Below, in pieces: positions 27,002 to 36,144 of a stretch of 64,000 nt of DNA (within the stretch, counting starts at the first letter, position 1; every line of letters starts with the position of its first letter). A model generated the notes under the pieces. It was not told where the DNA came from and made no database searches. It worked only from the letters and a program-made list of their open reading frames with translations. The translations under genes were made by a program, and so were the position numbers. The DNA is from Plastoroseomonas hellenica (GTDB lineage Bacteria > Pseudomonadota > Alphaproteobacteria > Acetobacterales > Acetobacteraceae), in NCBI RefSeq assembly GCF_018129085.1, contig NZ_JAAGBB010000014.1:62001-126000 (forward strand). Reading direction: 5' to 3'.

Positions 27002-27789
27002 AGCGCCGCCATCCGCCGCAGGCCGACCAGGCGGTCACAGAGGAAGAGCACCAGCACGGTCAGCAGGATCAGCAGGGTGGAGACGGCGGCGAGCGTCGGG
27101 TCCGGGCTGATCTCCAGGTAATTCAGGAGCTGGATCGGCAGCGTCTTGGTGCGGACATCGACCAGGAACATCGAGACCGGATAGTTGTCGAAGCTTGCGA
27201 TAAAGGCGAAGAGCGCACCGGAGATGAAGCCCGGCAGAATGTTCGGCACCAGCACGCGCAGCAGCGCCCGTGCGTAGGAACAGCCGAGGGTGCGCGCCGC
27301 GTCCACCATCGCGAAGTCGAACAACGCCAGGCTGGCGAGCACGGTGCGCATCACGAAGGGCATGGTGATGACGACATGCGCCAGCAGCAGCGACCACCAG
27401 GCATCGCGCAGCCCGACCTCCCGCAGCGCCTGCAGCAGGGCGATGCCGAGCACCAGGCCGGGCAGCATGAGCGGTGAGACCATGAAAGCAGTGATCGCCG
27501 CCGACCCGGGCACCTGCCCCTTCACCAGCGCGATGGCGGCGAGCGTGCCGAGCAGCAACGCGATGCCGGTGGACAGTGCCGCGATCTGCGCCGAGAGCGC
27601 CAGCGCACCGAGCAGCCCGTCCACGTTGCGGATCTTCGCGTACCATTGCAGGGAAAAGCCTTCGGGTGGAAAGGCGAAGATCGGGGCTTCGGTGAAGCTC
27701 ACGGGAATGACGACGACGATCGGCAGCAGCAGGAAGGCGATGGTGAGGAGGAGGGCGAAGCTGCTGACCCAGCGTGCGGCGCGATCCAA
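26998..27789 (-). CDS. ABC transporter permease, PotC-like
   Basis: This is a 263-residue inner-membrane protein with six helices. The EAA-type loop MVDAARTLGCSYARALLRVLVPNILPG is split around residues 165-190. I propose a TTG start at 27789 (TTG GAT CGC) because no ATG or GTG lies between it and the stop of the PotB-like gene; GGGGGAG lies at suitable distance. It completes the channel with the PotB-like protein. Confidence 0.88.
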   Translation of the reverse strand: MDRAARWVSSFALLLTIAFLLLPIVVVIPVSFTEAPIFAFPPEGFSLQWYAKIRNVDGLLGALALSAQIAALSTGIALLLGTLAAIALVKGQVPGSAAITAFMVSPLMLPGLVLGIALLQALREVGLRDAWWSLLLAHVVITMPFVMRTVLASLALFDFAMVDAARTLGCSYARALLRVLVPNILPGFISGALFAFIASFDNYPVSMFLVDVRTKTLPIQLLNYLEISPDPTLAAVSTLLILLTVLVLFLCDRLVGLRRMAAL

Positions 27790-27794
27790 TGGCC

Positions 27795-28655
27795 TCAGCT
27801 CCCCCGCGGCGTGGCGAGGCGCTTCTGCAGCCAGGCGGCGCCCACGACGACGGTGATCGCGACCGCCAGCAGCACCGTCGCCATGGCGGCGCCGAGTTGC
27901 CAGTCGCGCAGGTTCAGGAAGGCCTTGGCCATGACCATCGACATGGTCATGAAGCGGTCCCCCATCAGCAGCGACGGCGTGACGTACGCCGAAACCGCGA
28001 GCGAGAAGGTGATGGAGACGCCGGCGACCACGCCGGGCAGCGACAGCGGCAGGGTGACCCGCGTGAAGCGGAACCAGGGCGAGGCGCCGAGCGTCGCGGC
28101 GGCATCCGGCAGCCGCGTGTCCATCATGCGCACCACCGAGAAGATCGGCAGCACCATAAAGGGCAAGAAGACGTTGATCATCCCGGCATAAAGCGCGCCT
28201 TCGGTGAAGATCATGCGCACGGGCCGCTCGATCAGGCCGAGATTCTCCATCGCCCAGTTCAGAATGCCGTCGCGGCGCAGCACGATGCCCCAGCCGAAGC
28301 TCTTCACGATGATCGAGACGGTGAGCGGCAGGAAGATCAGGGCGAAGAGCACCACCTGCGCGTAACCGCGCGCCCGGGCCAGCGCGAAGGCCGCGGGATA
28401 GCCGAGCAGCAGCGCACCGCCGGTGGTGATGAGGCCGAGCTGCAGGGATTGCAGCATCACCTGCAGGTAATAGGCGTCGCCCAGAACCCGCGCATAGCCG
28501 TTGAGCGAGAAGCCGCCCGGCCCCCGGATCGAGGACCAGAGCAGCAGCAGCAGCGGCAGCAGGAAGACGACGCCCAGGAAGGCGAGCGCCGGCAGCACCA
28601 GCAGGGTCAAGCCGTCCGGGCGGCGCGGCGGTGCCGTCAGCGCCGTGGCGCTCAT
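27795..28655 (-). CDS. ABC transporter permease, PotB-like
   Basis: This is a 286-residue inner-membrane protein with six helices (first near residues 17-37). The EAA-type loop is near DAAATLGASPWFRFTRVTLP. It is the first channel subunit of a spermidine/putrescine- or iron-type (PotABCD-like) importer. Its ATG overlaps the ATPase stop by 4 bases. Confidence 0.9.
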   Translation of the reverse strand: MSATALTAPPRRPDGLTLLVLPALAFLGVVFLLPLLLLLWSSIRGPGGFSLNGYARVLGDAYYLQVMLQSLQLGLITTGGALLLGYPAAFALARARGYAQVVLFALIFLPLTVSIIVKSFGWGIVLRRDGILNWAMENLGLIERPVRMIFTEGALYAGMINVFLPFMVLPIFSVVRMMDTRLPDAAATLGASPWFRFTRVTLPLSLPGVVAGVSITFSLAVSAYVTPSLLMGDRFMTMSMVMAKAFLNLRDWQLGAAMATVLLAVAITVVVGAAWLQKRLATPRGS

Positions 28656-29749
28656 GGCGCGGGAAAGACCATGGCATCGGCCACGCGGAAGCTGAGCGGC
28701 ACGGATGCGCCGGGCGCGATGCCATCCGGCAGGCGCGGCAGCTCGACGACGCCGCGGTCAGGTTCCACCAGGTCGAGATGAAGCTGGGTGCGGCTGCCAA
28801 GGAAGGAGATCTCGGCGACCCGGGCGGTGATGTGGTTGGCAGCCCCGTCCTGCGCCGAGCCGAGCGTCACCGCCTCAGGCCGCACGGCAACGATGACGGG
28901 GGAGCCGCGGAGGAAGCTGCCGGGCGCCCAGATGCGGCCGAGCGCGGTGTCGATGGCGATCTCGTTGGAGGCCGTTTCCACGACCCGGCCGGAGAGCCGC
29001 GTCGACTGCCCGACGAAATCCAGCACATAGAGGCTGGAGGGGCGGCCATAGAGCGCCGCGGGATCGGCGAGCTGCTCGATGCGCCCGGCATTCATGACCG
29101 CGATGCGGTCGGAGACGACCAGCGCTTCCTCCTGGTCATGGGTCACGAAGATCGCGGTGATGCCGACCTCGCGCAGGAGCTGCTTGAGCTCGACCTGCAT
29201 GGTCTCCCGCAGCTTGCGGTCGAGCGCACTGAAGGGTTCGTCCAGTAGCAGCAGGGAGGGCCGCACCACCAAGGCGCGCGCCACAGCCACGCGCTGCTGC
29301 TGACCGCCGGAGAGTGCGGTGATCGCCTTATCGGCATGCGCTTCCATCCGCACCAGGCGCAGCGCCTCCGCGATGCGGGGTGCGGCTTCGCGCTTCGCGA
29401 CGCCCTGTGCGCGCAGGCCGAAGCCGATATTCTCGGCGACCGTCAGATGCGGGAACAGCGCGTAGTTCTGGAACACCACGCCGACATTGCGCCGATGCGC
29501 GGGCAGCGTGGTGATGTCCGCCCCGCCCACCAGGATGCGCCCGGCATCCGGCCGCAGCAGGCCGGCGACACAGCGAAGCAGCGTCGTCTTGCCGCAGCCC
29601 GAAGGGCCGAGAAGCGAGACGAACTCACCCTTGGCGACCGCGATGCTGAGGTCGTCCAGCACCAGCGCCGCGCCGAAGCGCTTGGTCGCGCCGGAGACCG
29701 CGAGGTGGCCCGCCGCCCCGACACCGACGCTGACACCGCCATCCCTCAC
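28652..29749 (-). CDS. ABC transporter ATP-binding protein, PotA-like
   Basis: This is a 365-residue ATPase. Walker A is GPSGCGKTT (about 53-61), the signature is LSGGQQQRVAVARAL, Walker B is LLLLDEPFSALD, and the switch histidine is in FVTHDQEEAL. The C-terminal 120 residues form a TOBE-type domain. It energises the PotB/PotC-like channel. Its ATG overlaps the receptor stop by 4 bases. Confidence 0.95.
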   Translation of the reverse strand: MRDGGVSVGVGAAGHLAVSGATKRFGAALVLDDLSIAVAKGEFVSLLGPSGCGKTTLLRCVAGLLRPDAGRILVGGADITTLPAHRRNVGVVFQNYALFPHLTVAENIGFGLRAQGVAKREAAPRIAEALRLVRMEAHADKAITALSGGQQQRVAVARALVVRPSLLLLDEPFSALDRKLRETMQVELKQLLREVGITAIFVTHDQEEALVVSDRIAVMNAGRIEQLADPAALYGRPSSLYVLDFVGQSTRLSGRVVETASNEIAIDTALGRIWAPGSFLRGSPVIVAVRPEAVTLGSAQDGAANHITARVAEISFLGSRTQLHLDLVEPDRGVVELPRLPDGIAPGASVPLSFRVADAMVFPAP

Positions 29750-30771
29750 CGCGCGGCGATCTCACGCTCGAAGCGCTCGATCCAGCCATTGCGGTGATCG
29801 GCGAAATACTCCCAATCGAGCACCACGAGATCCGGCAGGCTGAGCTCCGCCGGCATGGTGGTCTTGGTGTTGGTCGGCTTGCTGAAGAAGGTGCGGGCGA
29901 CCAGGGCCTGGGTCTCGGGGTTCAACAGCTCGTCGATGAACTTCATGCCGAGCTCGGCGTTCGGGCCATCACGGACCAGGGCTACGCCGGCCGGCATCGC
30001 GACCGTGCCTTCCCGCGGATAGGCGAGGTCGACCGGCGCGCGCTGGCTCTTGCGGAACAGCGTGGTGCGGCTGTCGGGGGAGAGGTAGAGATCGACCTCC
30101 CCGCTTTCATGGAGCTGCTGCGCCTGGGGCGGGTTGGTGGTGATCTGCAGGATGTTCGGCCGCAATTCCCGCAATTTGGCGAAGCCTTCATCGGCCAGGC
30201 GCAGGCATTCGCTGAGCGGCTTGCCGGTGGCGAGCTGGGTCGCCGCCAGCAGCGGCACCACCGCCTGGGTGATGCGCATGGAGATCAGGATGACCTTGTC
30301 GCGGTACTTGCGGTCCCAGACCTCGGCGTAGCTGGTCGGCGCTGGCCGGACGCTGCGCGTGTTGTAGGAGATGGAGGCGGCGGGGAAGCACCAGTTCACC
30401 CACATGGAATCGCGCGGCTTCGCATCCGCCTGCACATCCGCGAGGTTCGGGATCGCGGCACCCTTCAAGGTGGTGATGAGATTCTCGCGTTCCGCGAGGA
30501 TGAGGACGGGGTCGTCCATCATCGTCACCGTCATCGTCGGCCGCGCCCGGTTGCTGCGCATTTTCTCGAGGTTGATCAAGCTGTTCGTGCCCTCGAACAG
30601 GATCTTGAAGCCATGCTTGCGCTCGATCGCCGGGAACAGGATGTCGGTGAGGCCCGGAGAAGCGGGGCCACCCACGAAGATCTCGGGCGTCTGGGCGCGC
30701 AGGATGGCCGGGGCGGCGAGCAGGCCGGCGGCGCCTTGCAGCAAGGCGCGGCGTGGCAGGCTGATGCGCAT
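29746..30771 (-). CDS. ABC transporter solute receptor, PotD/family-1 type
   Basis: This is a 341-residue periplasmic receptor with a Tat-like signal (LPRRALLQGAAGLLAAPAIL, cleavage after RAQ). The body has the family-1 fold, including SYAEVWDRKYRDKVILI and AMPAGVALVRDGPNAELGMKF. The ligand is unknown (polyamine, iron or thiamine-like compounds are options). It is the first gene of the seven-gene ABC/TRAP unit. Confidence 0.9.
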   Translation of the reverse strand: MRISLPRRALLQGAAGLLAAPAILRAQTPEIFVGGPASPGLTDILFPAIERKHGFKILFEGTNSLINLEKMRSNRARPTMTVTMMDDPVLILAERENLITTLKGAAIPNLADVQADAKPRDSMWVNWCFPAASISYNTRSVRPAPTSYAEVWDRKYRDKVILISMRITQAVVPLLAATQLATGKPLSECLRLADEGFAKLRELRPNILQITTNPPQAQQLHESGEVDLYLSPDSRTTLFRKSQRAPVDLAYPREGTVAMPAGVALVRDGPNAELGMKFIDELLNPETQALVARTFFSKPTNTKTTMPAELSLPDLVVLDWEYFADHRNGWIERFEREIAAR

Positions 30772-30869
30772 GACGGAACTCCCTGGCGGTCGCCCCCAGG
30801 GTCAGCAAGCCGCGTGCCGCGGATTGCGCTTCGATGACATCAAGGACAGACGCATCACCTGCCACGGGC

Positions 30870-30888
30870 CTGGGCAGAGGCTGCCCAG
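30870..30888. terminator. Hairpin after the asparaginase gene
   Basis: CTGGGCAG (30870-30877) pairs with CTGCCCAG (30881-30888) around AGG, 16 bases beyond the asparaginase stop on the minus strand. A second small stem, CCCTGG/CCAGGG (30781-30801), lies nearer the receptor gene. The first probably ends or weakens asparaginase transcription, so the ABC/TRAP unit likely has its own promoter in this 133-base gap. Confidence 0.45.
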
Positions 30889-30904
30889 CCGCGGAGCAGC
30901 AGCG

Positions 30905-31906
30905 CTACAGAGTTATCCGCAGCTTCCCGGCGCTGCGCCCATTGCTGTCGCGGATGGGGTCCTCCACCGCTTCGATCAGCGCCGGCGCCGCGTCGCGCGC
31001 GAGCAGGCCGAGCTCCGCCAGCACCGCGACCAGCACCGCCATCTTCGCCCGCGATCCGCCATCGGCCATCTTGATCGCGATGCCGATGCCGCGCTCCGGC
31101 ACGAAAGCCAGGTTGAAACCCTCCGCACCGCTCTTCAGCAGCACCCGGCCTTCTGTCGCACGGATGATCCGGCTGGTCGGCTGGTCCTGGCCGGAGAGAT
31201 GGTCGGGATGGGCACGGATGGCGGCCTGGATGCGGCGGATCGCGGCGCGGCGCGTCTCGCTGGCGACGGCGGCCGCGGCGAAGCGGGCGGCGGCGCGCGC
31301 CATGTCCACGACCGGGAGGGCGAGCGCCGGCAGGCCGCAGCCATCGGTGCCGCGCGGCAGCGCCGCGGCGTCGCGGCCCACAAGCTCCGAGAAGGCTTCG
31401 AGGAACAGGCGCTGCGCCGGATGCGCCGGATCGTCATAGCCAGCCGCCGGCGCACCGATACGGCGTGCGAGGGTCAGGAAGCCGCAATGCTTGCCGGAGC
31501 AGTTGTGGAACACGCGGGAGCGGCCGCCGCCGGCCAGCAGCACGGCGCCGAGATCGGCTTCCCCGCGCGGCAGGTCGGGCCCGCAGACCAGGGCGGTCTC
31601 CGGCAGATCGAGCCGCGCCAGCCAGTCCCGCACCATCGCGGCCTGGAACCCCTCCGCCCGGTGGGATGCGCAGGCAAGGGCGATATGCGCCTCGGTCAGG
31701 CCGAGCGCGTCGATGGCGCCGCTCTCGACCAGGGCGATCGCCTGGAAGGGCTTCAGGGAGGAGCGCGGGAAGGTGACGAAGTCCGGATCGCCCCGGCGCA
31801 GCAGCAGCGCGCCGGAGGCGTCGGCCACCGCGACCACCCCCTGATGGAGGCTTTCGAGGCAGGGTCCGCGGTGGATTTCAGCAAGCGGGACGAAGGGCTT
31901 CGACAT
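30905..31906 (-). CDS. L-asparaginase of the ReAV (PF06089) type
   Basis: This 333-residue cytoplasmic enzyme hydrolyses asparagine to aspartate and ammonia. It belongs to the class of the inducible Rhizobium etli enzyme ReAV, not to the bacterial type I/II enzymes. The Ser-Lys pair of the active site is at Ser49/Lys52 (FPRSSLKPFQ), and the metal-site cysteines are Cys136 (HNCSGKHCGF) and Cys190 (GTDGCGLP), matching the known spacing. It is divergent from the urt genes, which fits a nitrogen-scavenging locus. Confidence 0.9.
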   Translation of the reverse strand: MSKPFVPLAEIHRGPCLESLHQGVVAVADASGALLLRRGDPDFVTFPRSSLKPFQAIALVESGAIDALGLTEAHIALACASHRAEGFQAAMVRDWLARLDLPETALVCGPDLPRGEADLGAVLLAGGGRSRVFHNCSGKHCGFLTLARRIGAPAAGYDDPAHPAQRLFLEAFSELVGRDAAALPRGTDGCGLPALALPVVDMARAAARFAAAAVASETRRAAIRRIQAAIRAHPDHLSGQDQPTSRIIRATEGRVLLKSGAEGFNLAFVPERGIGIAIKMADGGSRAKMAVLVAVLAELGLLARDAAPALIEAVEDPIRDSNGRSAGKLRITL

Positions 31907-32087
31907 GCGCCCGAGAGTGCGGGGCCGCCCGCATGCTGTCGAGACCCTGCCGCATCCGCCGCCATGGCGCGCAAAAAAGAGTCAGGCGCCGCGTCCCGGC
32001 TGCCCTGATTTTAATCTCTTTGCCCACGATCCGCTCAATCTCTGCGATGCGGTGCAGCCGCGCAATGGATTCGCAGGGGGGTGCCGC

Positions 32088-32103
32088 TGGCATGGATATC
32101 GCA
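32088..32103 (+). promoter_or_regulatory. Probable sigma-54 promoter of the urt operon
   Basis: TGGCATGGATATCGCA fits the -24/-12 consensus TGGCAC-N5-TTGCA. The GG and GC pairs have exactly the required spacing, and one mismatch lies in the -12 element. The start of transcription would be near 32114, giving a leader of about 75 bases before urtA. Sigma-54/NtrC control is known for urea transport genes. The rest of the 31907-32187 gap has no gene; a half-site GGTGCA lies upstream at 32051-32056. Confidence 0.6.
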
Positions 32104-32187
32104 ACGCCGCGAGCAACCACCGACGACGCGCCGGGCCGGCATGGCCTGGCGCGCCGAATACCCTGGAAGCCCAAGGAGATCGCACGC

Positions 32188-33435
32188 ATGACCAAGCCGC
32201 TTGTCCCCTTCTCGCGCCGCGCCCTGATGGCCGGCCTTGGCGGCGCGCTGGCGATGCCCGCCATCCGCCCCGCCTTCGGCCAGGCCGCGCCGATCAAGGT
32301 GGGCGTGCTGCACTCCCTCTCCGGCACCATGGCGATCAGCGAGACGGCGCTGCGCGACACCGTGCTGATGATGGTCGAGTGGATCAACGGCCGTGGCGGC
32401 CTCCTCGGCCGGCGGGTCGAGGCGGCGGTCGTCGACCCCGCCTCCAATTGGCCGCTGTTTGCCGAGAAGGCGCGCGAGTTGCTGCAGGTCGCGAAGGTCG
32501 ATGTCACCTTCGGCTGCTGGACCTCGGTCTCCCGCAAATCCGTGCTGCCGGTCTTCGAGGAGCTGAACGGGCTGCTCTTCTACCCCGTGCAGTATGAGGG
32601 CGAGGAGCAGAGCCGCAGCATCTTCTACACCGGCGCGGCGCCGAACCAGCAGGCGATCCCGGCGGTCGAGTACCTGATGGGCAAGGATGGTGGCGAGGCG
32701 AAGCGCATCGCGCTGCTCGGCACCGACTATGTCTATCCGCGCACCACCAATCGCATTCTGCGCGGCTACCTGAACTCCAAGGGCATCACCGATGCCGACA
32801 TCATGGAGGAATACACCCCCTTCGGCCATTCCGACTGGCAGGGCATCGTCAGTCGGGTGAAGACCTTCGCCGCCCAGGGGAAGAAGACCGCGATCGTCTC
32901 CACCATCAACGGTGATGCGAACGTCCCCTTCTACCGCGAGCTCGGCAACCAGGGCATCAAGGCGGAGGATATCCCCTGCGTCGCCTTCTCGGTCGGCGAG
33001 GAGGAGCTGGCCGGCATCGACGCGCGGCCGCTGGTCGGCCATCTGGCCGCCTGGAACTACTTCATGTCGGTACAGGCGCCCGCCAACACCGAGTTCAAGA
33101 ACACCTGGCAGGCCTACATCAAGAACCCGCGCCGCGTGACCAACGACCCGATGGAGGCGACGCTGGTCGGCTTCAAGATGTGGGCGCAAGCGGTGGCGCA
33201 GGCGAACAGCACGGCGGTCGATGCGGTGCGTGAGGCGATGTATGGCCAGAAGGTGGATGCCCCCTGCGGCTATTCGCTGGAGATGCACCGCAACCATCAT
33301 CTGGCCAAGCCGGTGATGATCGGTGAGATCCAGGCGGACGGGCAGTTCAGCATCGTCTCCCGCACGCCGACGACGATCGTGGCCGAGAACTGGTCGCCCT
33401 TCATCCCGGAGAATGCGAACCGCCGCCGCGGCTGA
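32188..33435 (+). CDS. urtA: Urea/short-chain amide ABC transporter receptor UrtA
   Basis: This is a 415-residue periplasmic receptor. The signal has a Tat motif (SRRALMAGLGGALAMPA; cleavage near AFGQA). The mature part begins PIKVGVLHSLSGTMAISE, the hallmark of UrtA/FmdD, and contains FYPVQYEGEEQSRSIFYTGA. It binds urea or short amides such as acetamide. The ATG at 32188 follows AAGGAGA; the long in-frame upstream stretch is leader. It heads the complete urtABCDE operon. Confidence 0.95.
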   Translation: MTKPLVPFSRRALMAGLGGALAMPAIRPAFGQAAPIKVGVLHSLSGTMAISETALRDTVLMMVEWINGRGGLLGRRVEAAVVDPASNWPLFAEKARELLQVAKVDVTFGCWTSVSRKSVLPVFEELNGLLFYPVQYEGEEQSRSIFYTGAAPNQQAIPAVEYLMGKDGGEAKRIALLGTDYVYPRTTNRILRGYLNSKGITDADIMEEYTPFGHSDWQGIVSRVKTFAAQGKKTAIVSTINGDANVPFYRELGNQGIKAEDIPCVAFSVGEEELAGIDARPLVGHLAAWNYFMSVQAPANTEFKNTWQAYIKNPRRVTNDPMEATLVGFKMWAQAVAQANSTAVDAVREAMYGQKVDAPCGYSLEMHRNHHLAKPVMIGEIQADGQFSIVSRTPTTIVAENWSPFIPENANRRRG

Positions 33436-33452
33436 GGTTTTTGACGCCTGAA

Positions 33453-33478
33453 CCCGCGGGGCGGCGACGCTCCGCGGG
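33453..33478. promoter_or_regulatory. Intercistronic hairpin between urtA and urtB
   Basis: CCCGCGG (33453-33459) pairs with CCGCGGG (33472-33478) around 12 bases, in the 55-base urtA-urtB gap. As between the peptide receptor and dppB, it may stabilise receptor mRNA and lower permease expression. There is no T tract. Confidence 0.4.
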
Positions 33479-33490
33479 CCGGATGACAGC

Positions 33491-35056
33491 ATGACCCGCG
33501 CTCTGTTCCTGATTGTCCTGCTTCTCGCCGCATCGCTGCCGGCGCACGCGCAGGATGCTTTCCTCGATGCCCTCGCCGGCCTCGCCGGCGGCTTCACCCA
33601 GCAGGCGGAAGCCGCGGAACGCCTCGGCGCCGGCGGTGATCCCCGCGCCTTGCCGGTGCTCCGCGCGCTTGCCGACGGGCGGCTGCTGAAGCGGCCCGAC
33701 AACACCCTGCTGATCCGCGCCGATGCCGGCGTGACCGAGGCCGCCACCGGCGCCGCGGCCGACGCGGCGGGGGCCGAGCCGGTGCGCATCAACAATCGCG
33801 TGCGCGTGGCGCTGCGCGGCGCGATCGGGCGCCTGGCCCTGGTCTCACCCGATGCGGCGGAGCGGGCAGCGGCGGCGGAGGCCGTGTACCGCACCCGCAG
33901 CGCCGAGAACATTCCCCTGCTCGAAGCGGCACTGGCGCGGGAAAGCGTGCCGCGCATCCGCGACCAGATGGCGCTGGCGCTGGCCGCATCGCGCCTGGTC
34001 GCGGCCGATGCCACCGTGCAGCGCCAGGGCATCGCGGCGCTGGCCGGCGCCGGCACCGAAGGCGCGCGCGCGCTGCTGCTGGAGGCCCGCAACGCGACGC
34101 CGGCGCTTGGCCCCGAGATCGACGCGGCGCTCGTCAGCCTCGACCGCGTCATCGCGGTGAAGCGCGCGGCGGAGACGCTGTATCAAGGGCTCTCGCTCGG
34201 CTCCGTGCTGCTGCTGGCCGCCCTCGGCCTCGCCGTGACCTTCGGCGTCATGGGCGTGATCAACATGGCGCATGGCGAGTTCGTCATGCTCGGCGCTTAC
34301 GCCACCGTGGTGGTGCAGGATGCCTGCCGCGGCATTCCCTGGCTGGAGCCCTGGTCACTGCCGCTGGCGGTGCCGGCGGCTTTCCTGGTCGCCGGCCTCG
34401 CCGGCGCCATGCTGGAACGCGGGCTGATCCGGCACCTCTATGGCCGGCCGCTGGAGACGCTGCTGATGACCTTCGGCGTCGGCATGATCCTGCAGCAGGC
34501 GGTGCGCCTCGCCTTCGGCGCGCAGAACCGGGAGGTGATCAGCCCGGCCTGGATGATGGGCACGCTGGAACTGCCCGGCGGGCTGATGGTGACGCAGAAC
34601 CGGCTCTGGGTGATCGTCTTCTCGCTGGTGGTGCTGGGGCTGACCATCGCCGCCATCCGCTTCACCCGCTTCGGGCTGGAGATGCGGGCGGTGACGCAGA
34701 ACCGCCGGATCGCCGCGACCATGGGCATCCGCACCGGGCGGGTCGATGCACTGACCTTTGCTTTCGGCTCCGGCATCGCCGGCATGGCGGGCGTGGCGCT
34801 CAGCCAGATCGACAACGTCTCGCCCAATCTCGGCACCGGCTACATCATCGACAGCTTCATGGTGGTGGTGTTCGGCGGCGTCGGATCGCTTGCCGGCACA
34901 CTGGTCGGCGCGCTGTCGCTCGGCGTCGTGAACAAGCTGCTGGAACCCTATGCCGGCGCGGTGCTGGCCAAGGTCGCGGTGCTGGTCGGGCTGATGCTGT
35001 TCATCCAGCGCAAGCCGCGCGGGCTCTTCCCGCAGAAGGGCAGGGCTGCGGGATGA
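33491..35056 (+). CDS. urtB: Urea ABC transporter permease UrtB
   Basis: This is a 521-residue protein. A signal-like N-terminus leads into a long periplasmic region of about 200 residues with helical repeats, typical of UrtB. The LivH-like permease domain follows from about residue 235 (GVMGVINMAHGEFVMLGAY), with about eight helices. Its stop overlaps urtC by 4 bases. Confidence 0.95.
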   Translation: MTRALFLIVLLLAASLPAHAQDAFLDALAGLAGGFTQQAEAAERLGAGGDPRALPVLRALADGRLLKRPDNTLLIRADAGVTEAATGAAADAAGAEPVRINNRVRVALRGAIGRLALVSPDAAERAAAAEAVYRTRSAENIPLLEAALARESVPRIRDQMALALAASRLVAADATVQRQGIAALAGAGTEGARALLLEARNATPALGPEIDAALVSLDRVIAVKRAAETLYQGLSLGSVLLLAALGLAVTFGVMGVINMAHGEFVMLGAYATVVVQDACRGIPWLEPWSLPLAVPAAFLVAGLAGAMLERGLIRHLYGRPLETLLMTFGVGMILQQAVRLAFGAQNREVISPAWMMGTLELPGGLMVTQNRLWVIVFSLVVLGLTIAAIRFTRFGLEMRAVTQNRRIAATMGIRTGRVDALTFAFGSGIAGMAGVALSQIDNVSPNLGTGYIIDSFMVVVFGGVGSLAGTLVGALSLGVVNKLLEPYAGAVLAKVAVLVGLMLFIQRKPRGLFPQKGRAAG

Positions 35057-36144
35057 GCGCCACCATCGCTACGCCGACGCCGTCCCGCCTGCGCCTCGGG
35101 CTCCGCGCCGCGACCATCGCGGTGATCCTGCTGCTGGCACTGATGCCGGTGCTGAACCGACTGCCGGCCGACCACGCGCTGCACATTTCCGACTTCGTGG
35201 TCAGTATCACCGGCAAATGGATTTGCTACGCGATCCTGGCGCTCGCGATCGATCTCGCCTGGGGCTATGCGGGGCTGCTCAGCCTCGGGCATGGCGCTTT
35301 CTTCGCGCTCGGCGGCTATGCGATCGGCATGCACCTGATGCGGCTGATCGGGCCGCGCGGCGTCTATGGCCATCCGGTGCTGCCGGATTTCATGGTCTTC
35401 CTCGGCTACACCGATCTGCCGATCTTCTGGTGGGGATTCCAATCCTTCCCCTATGCACTGTTCATGGCGCTCTTCGTGCCTGGCGTGCTGGCCGGCGTGG
35501 TCGGCTTCCTGGCCTTCCGCAGCCGCATCACCGGGGTCTATTTCTCGATCATCACCCAGGCGATGACCTATGCGCTGATGCTCGCCTTCTTCCGCAACGA
35601 CATGGGCTTCGGCGGCAATAACGGCTTCACCGATTTCAAGGAGCTGCTGGGCATGCCGTTGAACGCCGGCGGCACCCGGGCAGCGCTGTTCTACGCCTCC
35701 CTCGCGACCCTGGTCGGCACCTATTTCCTCTGCGCCTGGATCACCCGCTCCAAGCTCGGACGGGTGCTGATCGCGGTGCGCGATGCCGAAAGCCGGGTGC
35801 GCTTCCTGGGATACTCGGTGACGCAAGCAAAACTCTTCGTCTTCGTGTTGTCGGCGATGATCTCGGGCCTCGCGGGGGCGCTCTATGTGCCGCAGGTCGG
35901 CATCATCAATCCCGGTGAGTTCAGCCCAGGCAATTCGATCGAGGCAGTGATCTGGGTTGCGGTCGGCGGCCGCGGCACGCTGATCGGCGCGGCGCTCGGC
36001 GCCTTCTCGGTGAACGCGATGAAGACCTGGCTGACGACGATCGCGCCCGACCTCTGGCTGTTTGCCCTCGGCGGGCTCTTCGTCGCGGTGACGCTGCTGC
36101 TGCCGAAGGGGCTGCTCGGGCTGCTGCGGGGGCGCCGGTCATGA
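35053..36144 (+). CDS. urtC: Urea ABC transporter permease UrtC
   Basis: This is a 363-residue LivM-type permease with about ten hydrophobic segments. AIDLAWGYAGLLSLGHGAFF (about residues 68-87) and FFRNDMGFGGNNGFTDFKE are typical UrtC motifs. It is coupled by 4-base overlaps to urtB and urtD. Confidence 0.95.
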   Translation: MSATIATPTPSRLRLGLRAATIAVILLLALMPVLNRLPADHALHISDFVVSITGKWICYAILALAIDLAWGYAGLLSLGHGAFFALGGYAIGMHLMRLIGPRGVYGHPVLPDFMVFLGYTDLPIFWWGFQSFPYALFMALFVPGVLAGVVGFLAFRSRITGVYFSIITQAMTYALMLAFFRNDMGFGGNNGFTDFKELLGMPLNAGGTRAALFYASLATLVGTYFLCAWITRSKLGRVLIAVRDAESRVRFLGYSVTQAKLFVFVLSAMISGLAGALYVPQVGIINPGEFSPGNSIEAVIWVAVGGRGTLIGAALGAFSVNAMKTWLTTIAPDLWLFALGGLFVAVTLLLPKGLLGLLRGRRS

